5,907 nt of DNA from Thermococcus sp. (GCA_027062125.1 JAMOTW010000123.1:1-5907), one strand, 5' to 3'; positions 1 through 5,365 are shown, numbered from the stretch's first letter. Made by a program: numbers and translations. Notes: a model not told the origin generated them from the sequence alone.

Positions 1-42
1 GTGGGAGGGTATATTGGTAATTGCCCGTTAACGGTGATTTCC

Positions 43-717
43 ATGAGGTTCGTTGCCGCTGACACTGGGGGCGCGCTGCTGACAGGGGATTATGAGCCGG
101 TTGGGCTTATAGCAACGGCCGCAGTGCTCGTTGAGAAACCCTACAGGACGGCAACTCTCAGCCTTGTGCGCTACGCCGATCCCTTCAACTACGACATGAG
201 CGGAAGGCAGGCGGTGAAGGACGAGGCCTTTTTAGCGGTTGAGCTGGCGAGGAAGGTCAAGCCTGACGTGATCCACCTCGACTCCACAATAGGCGGAATA
301 GAGGTCAGGAAGCTGGACGAGCCGACGATAGATGCGCTGACGATAACCGACCGCGGAAAGGAAGTGTGGAAGGACCTCGCAAAGGACCTTCAACCACTGG
401 CGAAGAAGTTCTGGGAGGAAACCGGCATCGAGATAATCGCCATCGGCAAGTCCAGCGTCCCGGTTAGAATCGCGGAAATCTACGCGGGCCTGTACACTGC
501 CAAGTGGGCGATTGACTACGCGAGGGAGAACGGGAAAGTCATGGTAGGCCTTCCCCGCTACATGAAGGTTGAGATAAGGCCCGGGAAAATCTACGGGGAA
601 AGCCTCGACCCGCGCGAGGGCGGTCTCTTCGGGGAAATCGAGGCGGAAACGGAAGGAATCGGCTGGGAGCTCTACCCGAACCCTCTCGTGAGGAGGTACA
701 TGGTTCTGGAAGTCTGA
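43..717 (+). CDS. DUF4152-family protein, RNase H-like fold (possible 3'-5' exonuclease)
   Basis: The product is 224 residues. I recognise it from memory as the Thermococcales DUF4152 family (P. furiosus PF2046 type), which I recall as having an RNase H-like fold and single-strand 3'-5' exonuclease activity; treat that function as recollection. Seen directly: an opening beta strand ending in an acidic residue (RFVAADTGG, D7), a second strand ending in HLDSTIGG (D80), and a conserved-looking C-terminal stretch LDPREGG near 189-194. The D7/D80 pair is the arrangement expected of RNase H-type metal ligands. The frame is open back to a GTG at base 1, but ATG 43 is chosen because GGTGAT at 33-38 is a good Shine-Dalgarno and the family starts with MRFVAADTGG. 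GC-rich codon use matches iorA. It reads toward vapBC, 49 bases downstream, and shows no functional link to it. Confidence 0.85.
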   Translation: MRFVAADTGGALLTGDYEPVGLIATAAVLVEKPYRTATLSLVRYADPFNYDMSGRQAVKDEAFLAVELARKVKPDVIHLDSTIGGIEVRKLDEPTIDALTITDRGKEVWKDLAKDLQPLAKKFWEETGIEIIAIGKSSVPVRIAEIYAGLYTAKWAIDYARENGKVMVGLPRYMKVEIRPGKIYGESLDPREGGLFGEIEAETEGIGWELYPNPLVRRYMVLEV

Positions 718-730
718 AGGGAGTAAAGGA

Positions 731-736
731 TTTAAC
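731..736 (+). promoter_or_regulatory. Candidate TATA element for vapBC
   Basis: TTTAAC preceded by purines (AAGGA) lies about 33 bases upstream of the vapB ATG. That would place transcription start near 758-760, giving a very short leader at the GGTGATC Shine-Dalgarno (758-764). The spacing suits Thermococcales, but the box is not a perfect consensus. Confidence 0.4.
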
Positions 737-748
737 TTCCTCGCCCAA

Positions 749-753
749 TTTTT
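749..753 (+). terminator. Possible oligo-T terminator after the DUF4152 gene
   Basis: A TTTTT run followed by A and TTT lies about 31 bases after the stop at 717. Archaeal RNA polymerase terminates at such T-rich stretches. It sits just before the vapB Shine-Dalgarno, so it may equally be part of the vapB start region. Confidence 0.35.
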
Positions 754-766
754 ATTTGGTGATCAT

Positions 767-982
767 ATGCCGGTCATTACCATCAGGGTGAACGTCCCCG
801 AAAACACTGACCCTGAAGAACTGAAGAGGCTCTTGGAACTTGAATTGCTTCGTAGGGAGCTTATAAGAGAGAGGAAAAGACCAAAAGGGGACTTTAGGAA
901 ACTCAGGGGAATTTTGGGAAAGGCTGAGTTTGAGGAGCTTAGGGCATATGAGCTGGAGGCTGAGTTCGGTGATTTATATTGA
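767..982 (+). CDS. vapB: VapB-type antitoxin
   Basis: A 71-residue highly charged protein lying directly before a PIN-domain toxin gene. A short beta strand (VITIRVNVP, residues 3-11) leads into a long helix (DPEELKRLLELELLRRELIRER, about 15-36, split here only as description), then a basic linker (KRPKGDFRKLRG, 38-48) and an acidic C-terminal tail (about 54-71). The strand-helix start could be a ribbon-helix-helix DNA-binding unit, and the C-terminal tail is where VapB proteins usually wrap and block the toxin. I do not recognise an exact subfamily. ATG 767 has GGTGATC two bases before it. The last 14 bases overlap the start of vapC, so the two are translated together. Role inferred: neutralise VapC and probably repress the operon. 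Confidence 0.78.
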   Translation: MPVITIRVNVPENTDPEELKRLLELELLRRELIRERKRPKGDFRKLRGILGKAEFEELRAYELEAEFGDLY

Positions 983-1415
983 CGCGAACGTTATGTACAG
1001 CTACCTCTTTGAAACACCAATGAGCGAAAGCGCTGAGAAAATACTTGAATATCCCAACAAGGTTACTTCCAGGACAACAATAAATGAGGCCATCTATGTG
1101 ACTTTCCGGAAGCTTGCGAGGGAGAAAGGTATTACTAACATATACGATGCTAAAGCGTTCGCAAAGAGCCAAGAAGGTCGTTTGGTGCTCAAAAGGGCGT
1201 ACTCTCTTGTTTTGGAGCTCGTAAATCTTTCAAGCATCGAAATTATTGAGGAAGAGGAGGATGTTGAAACAATCATGACGGTCTCGGAGAAGTTTGGCCT
1301 TTTACCAAATGATGCCCTAATAGTTGCCACATGCTTAAAGCACGGAATAACGGAGATTGCCACGTTTGATAGGGATTTTGAGGGAATCCAGTTTTTAAAA
1401 GTGGTTGGGGGCTAA
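969..1415 (+). CDS. vapC: VapC-type PIN-domain ribonuclease toxin
   Basis: A 148-residue PIN-domain protein from the GTG at 969. The acidic metal-binding set is intact: D5 (MIYIDANV), E40 (TINEAIY), D115 (LPNDALIVAT) and D134 (ATFDRDFEG), in the order and spacing of VapC endoribonucleases, which cleave RNA such as tRNA or rRNA. Start choice: GTG 969 is preceded by GGAGG at 955-959, and PIN domains begin almost at the catalytic strand. The frame is open further upstream, with an ATG at 948 and a TTG at 930, but these would add a non-PIN leader inside vapB. It overlaps vapB by 14 bases and iorA's stop by 4. GC is lower than in iorA (29 of 60 bases at 1141-1200 against 38 of 60 at 2221-2280, counted by hand), which suggests acquisition. 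Confidence 0.88.
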   Translation: MIYIDANVMYSYLFETPMSESAEKILEYPNKVTSRTTINEAIYVTFRKLAREKGITNIYDAKAFAKSQEGRLVLKRAYSLVLELVNLSSIEIIEEEEDVETIMTVSEKFGLLPNDALIVATCLKHGITEIATFDRDFEGIQFLKVVGG

Positions 1416-1421
1416 GCCCCC
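1407..1421. terminator. Perfect hairpin spanning the two convergent stop codons
   Basis: GGGGGC (1407-1412), TAA (1413-1415) and GCCCCC (1416-1421) form a 6-bp all-GC stem with a 3-base loop. The loop is the vapC stop codon, and the iorA stop (TAG, 1412-1414 on the minus strand) overlaps it. A T4 run on the minus strand (1397-1400) follows the hairpin in the iorA direction. No comparable T-run follows on the plus strand. A bidirectional transcript-end structure is inferred. Confidence 0.5.
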
Positions 1422-3325
1422 TTCTCCAGCTCGCTCGGGAACTTTATGGCATCGAACGGGCACGTCTGGTTGCAGACGCCGCAGCCTGTACAGAGCAGCT
1501 CGTCTATCCTGACCTTGTTGGTCTCAGGGTCGTAAACGAGCGCCGGACAGCCGGTTAAGAGTATGCAGGCCTTGCATCCAGTACACTTGTCCTCGACGAC
1601 TATTGGCTTCTCGCCTATCTCGCCGCGCCTTATGACCGGTATAACGCACTCCTGCTTGGCTATTACCACCGCTGGCCCCTCCACCTGCATGGCCTCCTTG
1701 ATGGCCTCCCTCGTTGCTTTGAGGTCGTAGGGGTCAACGGTCTTGACGTACTTCACCCCGAGAGCCTTGACGAGGGCCTCGATGTCTATCTCGTTGAACT
1801 TCCTGCCGGTTTCGCTTCCGCCGGTTCCCGGATGGGGCTGGTGGCCGGTCATCGCGGTGGTTCTGTTGTCGAGTATCATGACGAGAACGTTCAGGTTCTT
1901 GTAGACGGCATCTACCAGCGGCTGAATTCCGTTGTGGAAGAACGTCGAGTCGCCGATTGTCGCGATTATCTTCTTGTTCATGACGACGCTCTGACCGTTG
2001 GCCAGGCTTATGCTCGCGCCCATGACGTATTCAGTCCATATGGCCTCGAGCGGCGGGAGGAGAGACAACGCGTAGCAGCCTATGTCGCCGTGAATCGGGA
2101 CGGAATAGCGGCCGAGCTTCAAATCCCTGAGCGCATCCAGAGCGGCCCTGTAAGAGCCCCTGTGCGGACAGCCTGGGCACATTACCGGCGGCCTCTTCGG
2201 TGCTAAGCTCTCCGCGTAGGCAACCTCCTCCGGCTTGGTGTACTCCTCCCCTTCCTTGCCGATGAGTCCGAGGAGCGCGTTCCTCACGAGGCTCGGCGTC
2301 AGCTCTCCCTCGAGCGGAAGGTGGCCGGTCCTCTTGCCGTATATCGGGACGTTCAAGCCGGCCTCGTAGGCGGCTATCTTGACCTCCTCCTCGAGGAAAG
2401 GCGCCCCGTCCTCGATTACAATCGCAAAATCAACGGTTTTGAGGAAGTCCACGACGAGCTTCCTCGGGAGTGGGTGGGGCGTTGAGAGCTTGAGAACCTT
2501 GAAGTCCGCGTTGATCTTCGGCAGAATCTCGCGCACGTAGTTGTAGGGTGCACCCTCGACGATTATTCCAACTTTGGCGTCCTCTTTCCCCTCGACCCAG
2601 TTGAAGGGCATCGAGTTGAACTCCTCCTCTATCTTTGCCAGCGTCTCGTTGAGCCACTTGTGCCTCTTCCTGTTGCCCTCCATGCTGGCCCTGACGTACC
2701 TCTCAATGTCCTTCTTGAAGACGGGCTTCCTGTCGAGCTCGACAAACTCACCGACCTCCACGTCGGCAGTCGTGTGGTTAACCCTCGTGGTCGTGCGGAA
2801 GATGACAGGAACCTTATAGCGCTCGCTCAGCTCGTAGGCGTACTTTATGAGGTCGTGGGCCTCCTGCGGGTCGGCGGGCTCGAGAACCGGCAGGAGGGAG
2901 ATTTTACCATAGTAGCGGTCGTCCTGTTCGGTCTGGCTCGTATGCGGTCCCGGGTCGTCGGCAACGAGTATCACGAGGCCGCCTTCGACGCCCGAATAGG
3001 CGAGGCTCATGAGCGGGTCCGCGGCGACGTTCAGACCAACGCACTTCATTGTTACGAGCGCCCTCAACCCGGTGTAGGCAACGCCTGCCGCTTCCTCCAA
3101 AGCAACCTTCTCGTTGGGCGCCCACTCGGCGAATACCTCCGGCTTCAGATGGGCTATCGTTTCGATGACCTCGGTCGACGGTGTCCCGGGGTAGCCTGTC
3201 GCAAAGACAACGCCGCTTTCGAGGGCACCATAAGCGATGGCTTCGTTACCCATGAGAAGCTTTTTCTCACGCTTCCTGGTCTTGACTTCGGTTGAATCAG
3301 AAGGGTAAGCCTTAACCGCCTCCAT
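1412..3325 (-). CDS. iorA: Indolepyruvate:ferredoxin oxidoreductase, alpha subunit
   Basis: A 637-residue protein of the usual IorA length (about 640). It oxidatively decarboxylates aryl pyruvates from Trp, Phe and Tyr to acyl-CoA, passing electrons to ferredoxin in the cytoplasm. Domain order: pyruvate-type domain about 22-190 (GYPGTPSTE at 44-52; NEK with E72, probably the residue that activates thiamine diphosphate; VADDPGPHTSQTEQD at 121-135), a middle domain about 248-350, the thiamine diphosphate domain about 380-560 (CPGCPH 383-388; GDS 458-460 through N487), and a C-terminal two-[4Fe-4S] domain (C581, C584, C587, C593; C612, C615, C618, C622). The eight cysteines are all present. ATG 3325 has GGTGGTGA one base before it. 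A later start at M25 has no good Shine-Dalgarno. No iorB lies next to it; vapC occupies the downstream side. Confidence 0.93.
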   Translation of the reverse strand: MEAVKAYPSDSTEVKTRKREKKLLMGNEAIAYGALESGVVFATGYPGTPSTEVIETIAHLKPEVFAEWAPNEKVALEEAAGVAYTGLRALVTMKCVGLNVAADPLMSLAYSGVEGGLVILVADDPGPHTSQTEQDDRYYGKISLLPVLEPADPQEAHDLIKYAYELSERYKVPVIFRTTTRVNHTTADVEVGEFVELDRKPVFKKDIERYVRASMEGNRKRHKWLNETLAKIEEEFNSMPFNWVEGKEDAKVGIIVEGAPYNYVREILPKINADFKVLKLSTPHPLPRKLVVDFLKTVDFAIVIEDGAPFLEEEVKIAAYEAGLNVPIYGKRTGHLPLEGELTPSLVRNALLGLIGKEGEEYTKPEEVAYAESLAPKRPPVMCPGCPHRGSYRAALDALRDLKLGRYSVPIHGDIGCYALSLLPPLEAIWTEYVMGASISLANGQSVVMNKKIIATIGDSTFFHNGIQPLVDAVYKNLNVLVMILDNRTTAMTGHQPHPGTGGSETGRKFNEIDIEALVKALGVKYVKTVDPYDLKATREAIKEAMQVEGPAVVIAKQECVIPVIRRGEIGEKPIVVEDKCTGCKACILLTGCPALVYDPETNKVRIDELLCTGCGVCNQTCPFDAIKFPSELEKGA

Positions 3326-3355
3326 GTCACCACCGTAGTTCCTTCGCGGTTGGGG

Positions 3356-3361
3356 TTAAAA
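3356..3361 (-). promoter_or_regulatory. Candidate TATA element for iorA
   Basis: On the minus strand GTTTTAAC is preceded by the purine-rich CAGAG. It lies about 33 bases before the iorA ATG, predicting a transcript starting about 8-10 bases upstream of the start codon, just covering the GGTGGTGA site. It also lies beyond the T-runs that end the preceding membrane-protein genes, so iorA probably has its own promoter. Confidence 0.5.
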
Positions 3362-3385
3362 CTCTGCCTTCAGAAAACTCCCGTC

Positions 3386-3398
3386 AAAAATCGAAAAA
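3386..3398 (-). terminator. Double oligo-T terminator of the membrane-protein pair
   Basis: Reading the minus strand after the stop at 3408 there are two TTTTT runs, at 3394-3398 and 3386-3390, separated by CGA. The first is the centre of a near-palindrome TCGAAAA-A-TTTTCGA (3391-3405). T-rich tracts like this end archaeal transcripts, separating this unit from iorA. Confidence 0.6.
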
Positions 3399-3407
3399 TT
3401 TTCGAAG

Positions 3408-3686
3408 CTACGGCCCCTTTCTCTCGTTCTTGTCGTAGTAGACCTCGTTGTGGGTCCTGAAGAAGGTTCTCGTTAGGGTTTCGGAGCGCCAGTCTTTGGG
3501 AACCATCAAGAGGGCCAGCCCTATGATGAACGCGATTACCGTGACCGCCCCTGCAACGGGCGCGTAGTCGGAGAAGCCCCAGAACAGTATGAGGAACGGA
3601 ACGCTGACGATCCCCACCACGATGGAGGCGAAGAGCACGGTGAGGATTCTGTACCCGTACCTCTCCATGAAGAGCCCGATGTCCAT
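3408..3686 (-). CDS. Two-pass membrane micro-protein, FMERYGY paralog B (unknown function)
   Basis: A 92-residue protein I do not recognise. It begins MDIGLFMERYGYRIL, followed by two hydrophobic membrane segments (about 14-37 and 42-62), a short polar loop between them (SDYAP, 39-43), and a charged, tyrosine-bearing tail (THNEVYYDKNER, 78-89). It shares the N-terminal FMERYGY[RK]IL motif, the two-segment layout and the Y-x-Y-D-[KD] tail with the gene before it, so the two are tandem paralogs. ATG 3686 is chosen because a perfect GGAGGTGA (3691-3698, minus strand) stands four bases before it. The longer frame back to 3749 would run through the neighbouring gene. Translation is probably coupled to the upstream gene, whose stop is inside that site. 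Location inferred: cytoplasmic membrane. Confidence 0.75.
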   Translation of the reverse strand: MDIGLFMERYGYRILTVLFASIVVGIVSVPFLILFWGFSDYAPVAGAVTVIAFIIGLALLMVPKDWRSETLTRTFFRTHNEVYYDKNERKGP

Positions 3687-3690
3687 TTTC

Positions 3691-3698
3691 TCACCTCC
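3691..3698 (-). promoter_or_regulatory. Shine-Dalgarno containing the upstream stop codon
   Basis: GGAGGTGA on the minus strand is a full match to the archaeal anti-Shine-Dalgarno. Its last three bases (TGA, 3691-3693) are the stop of the upstream membrane protein, and the next ATG follows after four bases. This favours reinitiation by the same ribosome. Confidence 0.75.
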
Positions 3699-3954
3699 TC
3701 GGCCTGTCGTCGTAGAAGTACTTGGCGTGGGCCTCCGCCTGGGCATCAAGTACCCTCCTGCCCGCGGTGAAGGCGTACACTAGTGCCAGAATCAGTAGCA
3801 GTCCCCCGGCAAAGAGCCCGAAAAGCCTGAGTACTGCGTAGGCGTAGAGGCCAAGCACCCCAAATATCGTGAGCAGAACCAGACCGAAGAGTCCAAAGAG
3901 TATCTTGTACCCGTACCGCTCCATGAAGAGGTCGAAGTCCACCCGCACCACCAT
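3691..3954 (-). CDS. Two-pass membrane micro-protein, FMERYGY paralog A (unknown function)
   Basis: An 87-residue protein without a family I can name. From ATG 3954 it reads MVVRVDFDLFMERYGYKIL, then two strongly hydrophobic segments (about 18-42 and 45-63), a basic step (AGRR, 64-67) and a polar tail ending YFYDDRPRR (79-87). Aligned to its tandem partner, V5 of this protein matches the partner's initiating Met, so a GTG start at 3942 is a real alternative; GGTGGTG stands three bases before it. ATG 3954 is supported by GAGGGGG at 3963-3969 (8-base spacer) and by the TATA element at 3995-4001. It is first in a two-gene minus-strand unit and diverges from the helical-protein gene. Both termini are predicted on the same side of the membrane. 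Confidence 0.72.
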   Translation of the reverse strand: MVVRVDFDLFMERYGYKILFGLFGLVLLTIFGVLGLYAYAVLRLFGLFAGGLLLILALVYAFTAGRRVLDAQAEAHAKYFYDDRPRR

Positions 3955-3980
3955 AAGATTTTCCCCCTCGTGACGTAAAA

Positions 3981-3994
3981 GCCTTTCGGGAGGC
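3981..3994. repeat. Short inverted repeat between TATA box and minus-strand start
   Basis: GCCT (3981-3984) and AGGC (3991-3994) form inverted arms around TTCGGG, directly beside the TATA-like box. It is in the position where an archaeal repressor would block the minus-strand promoter. It is short, and function is only inferred. Confidence 0.3.
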
Positions 3995-4001
3995 TTAAAT
4001 A
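3995..4001. promoter_or_regulatory. Shared TATA-like element of the divergent genes
   Basis: TTAAATA on the plus strand reads TATTTAA on the minus strand. Counting about 25 bases each way gives plus-strand initiation near 4023 (ATG 4033, Shine-Dalgarno 4026-4030) and minus-strand initiation near 3972 (ATG 3954, Shine-Dalgarno 3963-3969). Each leader would just include its own ribosome-binding site. Confidence 0.45.
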
Positions 4002-4032
4002 CTCTCCCCCAGTAACTATGTACGTGGTGAAG

Positions 4033-4320
4033 ATGAAGGTTGGAGAACTGCTCGAGCTTATCGATGAAACTATAGCGAACCTCAAGATAGCCATAGTTGC
4101 CAACCAGCAGAGGGCCCTCGAGAGCCCGCACACGAGCTACGAGTTCACCCAGAGGGCGATTGAGCTCCAGGAGGACCTCGACGACCTCATGAAGGCCCGC
4201 GAAATGATAGCGAAGCTCGATCCTGAGGACGACGTTGAGGGGCACTTCTCAAAGGAGGAGCTCGAGGAGTTTCTGAAGCTCCTGGAACTGCTCAGGAACG
4301 CCGACGCGCACGTTTACTAG
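4033..4320 (+). CDS. Small all-helical acidic protein of unknown function
   Basis: A 95-residue soluble protein I do not recognise. The sequence suggests three or four amphipathic helices: about 2-31 (VGELLELIDETIANLKIAI), 36-62 (rich in E, D and K) and 73-89 (SKEELEEFLKLLELLRN), with a short linker at 63-72 (DPEDDVEG). There are no cysteines, no signal peptide and no membrane segment. ATG 4033 is preferred over ATG 4018: GGTGA at 4026-4030 precedes it, and the likely promoter at 3995-4001 would start transcription near 4023, downstream of 4018. It is followed after 12 bases by a MazG-like pyrophosphohydrolase on the same strand, so the two probably form an operon. A helix-bundle partner for that enzyme is possible but unproven. 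Confidence 0.72.
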   Translation: MKVGELLELIDETIANLKIAIVANQQRALESPHTSYEFTQRAIELQEDLDDLMKAREMIAKLDPEDDVEGHFSKEELEEFLKLLELLRNADAHVY

Positions 4321-4332
4321 TGGGGTGGTGGC

Positions 4333-4659
4333 ATGGACTTCAGGGAGCTTGAAAGGAGGGTCGTCGCCTTCCGCGAGGCGAGGGGCTGGAGGAGATACCA
4401 CACTCCCAAGAACCTCGCCATCTCCGCCGCGGTGGAGCTGGGCGAGTTGCTCGAGCACTTCCAGTGGGAGAGCGATGGCGAGATACTCGAGGCAGTAAAT
4501 GACCCCGCCAAAAAGGAGGCCATAGCCGACGAGATAGCCGACGTGATGATTTACCTGACGCTCCTCGCCCACGAGCTGGGCATAGACCTCGACAAGGCAG
4601 TGGAGAGGAAGCTGGAGAAGAACGGGAGGAAGTACCCCCTTGAAAAAATTGGGGAATAG
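4333..4659 (+). CDS. MazG-like / dCTPase-type nucleotide pyrophosphohydrolase
   Basis: A 108-residue all-alpha NTP pyrophosphatase of the MazG/RS21-C6 (dCTP pyrophosphatase 1-like) group. These cleave dNTPs, often dCTP or modified forms, to the monophosphate plus diphosphate with Mg2+ and act as pool cleaners. Visible signatures in order: HTPKNLAISAAVELGELLEHFQW (23-45; split as HTPKNL 23-28, then E35 and E38 of the ExxE motif), E67 and D70 of the ExxD motif in DEIADVMIYL, and the C-terminal KNGRKYP (96-102) typical of the family. Length is normal for single-domain members, so it looks complete and active. ATG 4333 follows GGGGTGGTGG. It is second in an operon with the helical protein and ends only 6 bases before the convergent surface-protein gene. 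The true substrate cannot be read from sequence. Confidence 0.9.
   Translation: MDFRELERRVVAFREARGWRRYHTPKNLAISAAVELGELLEHFQWESDGEILEAVNDPAKKEAIADEIADVMIYLTLLAHELGIDLDKAVERKLEKNGRKYPLEKIGE
4643..4648 (-). terminator. Oligo-T terminator of the surface-protein genes, inside the 3' end of the pyrophosphohydrolase gene
   Basis: On the minus strand a TTTTTT run lies 18 bases beyond the stop at 4666, flanked by CCCC and GGGGG. The convergent genes are only 6 bases apart, so the minus-strand transcript would end within the neighbouring coding sequence. Confidence 0.45.
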
Positions 4660-4665
4660 CGGGGT

Positions 4666-5361
4666 TCACTCGCGCCTCTTCCATCTCAAGGTTAATGGGG
4701 CCAACGTTAATCCAACTAACAAAGCTGGACCGCAGGTTTTCTCCTCTTGTTTTGTGGTTGTTGTCGTGTCTTTTGGCGTCCACGGAGGAGCTACGAACCT
4801 GAAGACCGGTTTTCCCCACTGGCAGGTCACGTTAGTTCCATTCCTCCAGCATTCAAAAGTGATGTACTGTTCACACTCGCCACAATAAGCACCGTGAAGG
4901 ATCACTTTGAACGTAGTCGCGTTAATTTCCACATACCACCTTGTTATCGTGCTGTTCCAGTAGCCCTTGTACCAGTGTTCCCCACTAACGTTCGGCAGGT
5001 AGTTCTCAACTCCCCATTGATATTCCTTGAGGATCTTTGAAAGATTCCAGTCCGAGAGCTTGAAGGGCACTCTGGGGGTTCTTGGGTAATATCGGTCTGG
5101 TTTTTCAGTTTTTGTGCCACTGGGGGAATATGAGATGAACCAAACATGGGTTTTGTTATAGGGGATTATTATGTAAAGTCCTTGAATTGAAGTATCGTTG
5201 AATGGATTTGTTGGGGGAGTCCAGTACCGTGAGGTTGCATCTCCCCTAATGGTGATGCAGAGGTAAGTCCCGTTCTGATCGAGTTTCTCAAGAGCATTGA
5301 ACGCACTAACCGGCTGAAGGAACATTAAAAAGATAAAAAGCGATATGAAGAACTTTTTCAT
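4666..5361 (-). CDS. Secreted, probably glycosylated surface protein with CGP-CTERM tail
   Basis: A 231-residue protein of unknown function but clear destination. Residues 1-20 form a Sec signal peptide (KK at 2-3, hydrophobic core, cleavage likely after PVSA, 17-20). The mature part holds nine N-x-S/T sequons (N30, 55, 69, 106, 124, 136, 147, 174, 177) and four clustered cysteines (C160, C163, C171, C180) plus C35, suited to disulphides. Then come a Thr-rich linker (TTTTT, 199-203) and the C-terminal CGP motif (C210-G-P), a hydrophobic stretch (about 213-225) and basic RWKRRE. This tail matches the Thermococcales CGP-CTERM sorting signal, where the cysteine is thought to be processed and anchored. 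ATG 5361 has GGGGGTGA four bases before it; a start at 5382 would put polar residues before the signal peptide. Codon use is less GC-biased than in iorA. Confidence 0.82.
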   Translation of the reverse strand: MKKFFISLFIFLMFLQPVSAFNALEKLDQNGTYLCITIRGDATSRYWTPPTNPFNDTSIQGLYIIIPYNKTHVWFISYSPSGTKTEKPDRYYPRTPRVPFKLSDWNLSKILKEYQWGVENYLPNVSGEHWYKGYWNSTITRWYVEINATTFKVILHGAYCGECEQYITFECWRNGTNVTCQWGKPVFRFVAPPWTPKDTTTTTKQEEKTCGPALLVGLTLAPLTLRWKRRE

Positions 5362-5365
5362 CCTG

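Noticed and set aside
1..42. In-frame GTG at base 1 as start of the DUF4152 gene
   Set aside because: The 14 extra residues do not resemble the family start, and the Shine-Dalgarno GGTGAT at 33-38 points to ATG 43; TATATT near 10-15 may be part of its promoter, but the left edge is too close to judge.
745..759. CCAA...TTGG inverted repeat over the vapB ribosome-binding site as a possible thermosensor or operator
   Set aside because: It has only four base pairs with a seven-base loop, which is too weak to fold at growth temperatures of these organisms and too short to claim as an operator.
1832..2206. A 124-residue open frame on the plus strand opposite the IorA thiamine domain
   Set aside because: It lies opposite conserved motifs (GDS...N, CPGCPH) whose codons explain its openness; the composition looks like a shadow.
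2660..3295. A 211-residue open frame on the plus strand opposite the 5' part of iorA
   Set aside because: It is antisense to well-supported thiamine-enzyme sequence, has no family resemblance or Shine-Dalgarno worth noting, and long antisense frames are common in GC-biased genes.
3955..4245. Extension of the membrane paralog A frame upstream to a 184-residue protein
   Set aside because: The extension is antisense to the helical-protein gene, passes through the promoter spacer, and does not match the paralog, which starts at the FMERYGY region.
4736..4780. T-rich plus-strand stretch after the pyrophosphohydrolase gene as a strong terminator
   Set aside because: It is the complement of Thr/Lys codons of the CGP-CTERM linker, so its composition is explained by coding; termination there is possible but not distinguishable.
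4340..4819. A 159-residue Arg/Ser-rich minus-strand frame across the pyrophosphohydrolase gene
   Set aside because: It is antisense to a clearly conserved enzyme, has low-complexity composition, and has no sensible start signal.
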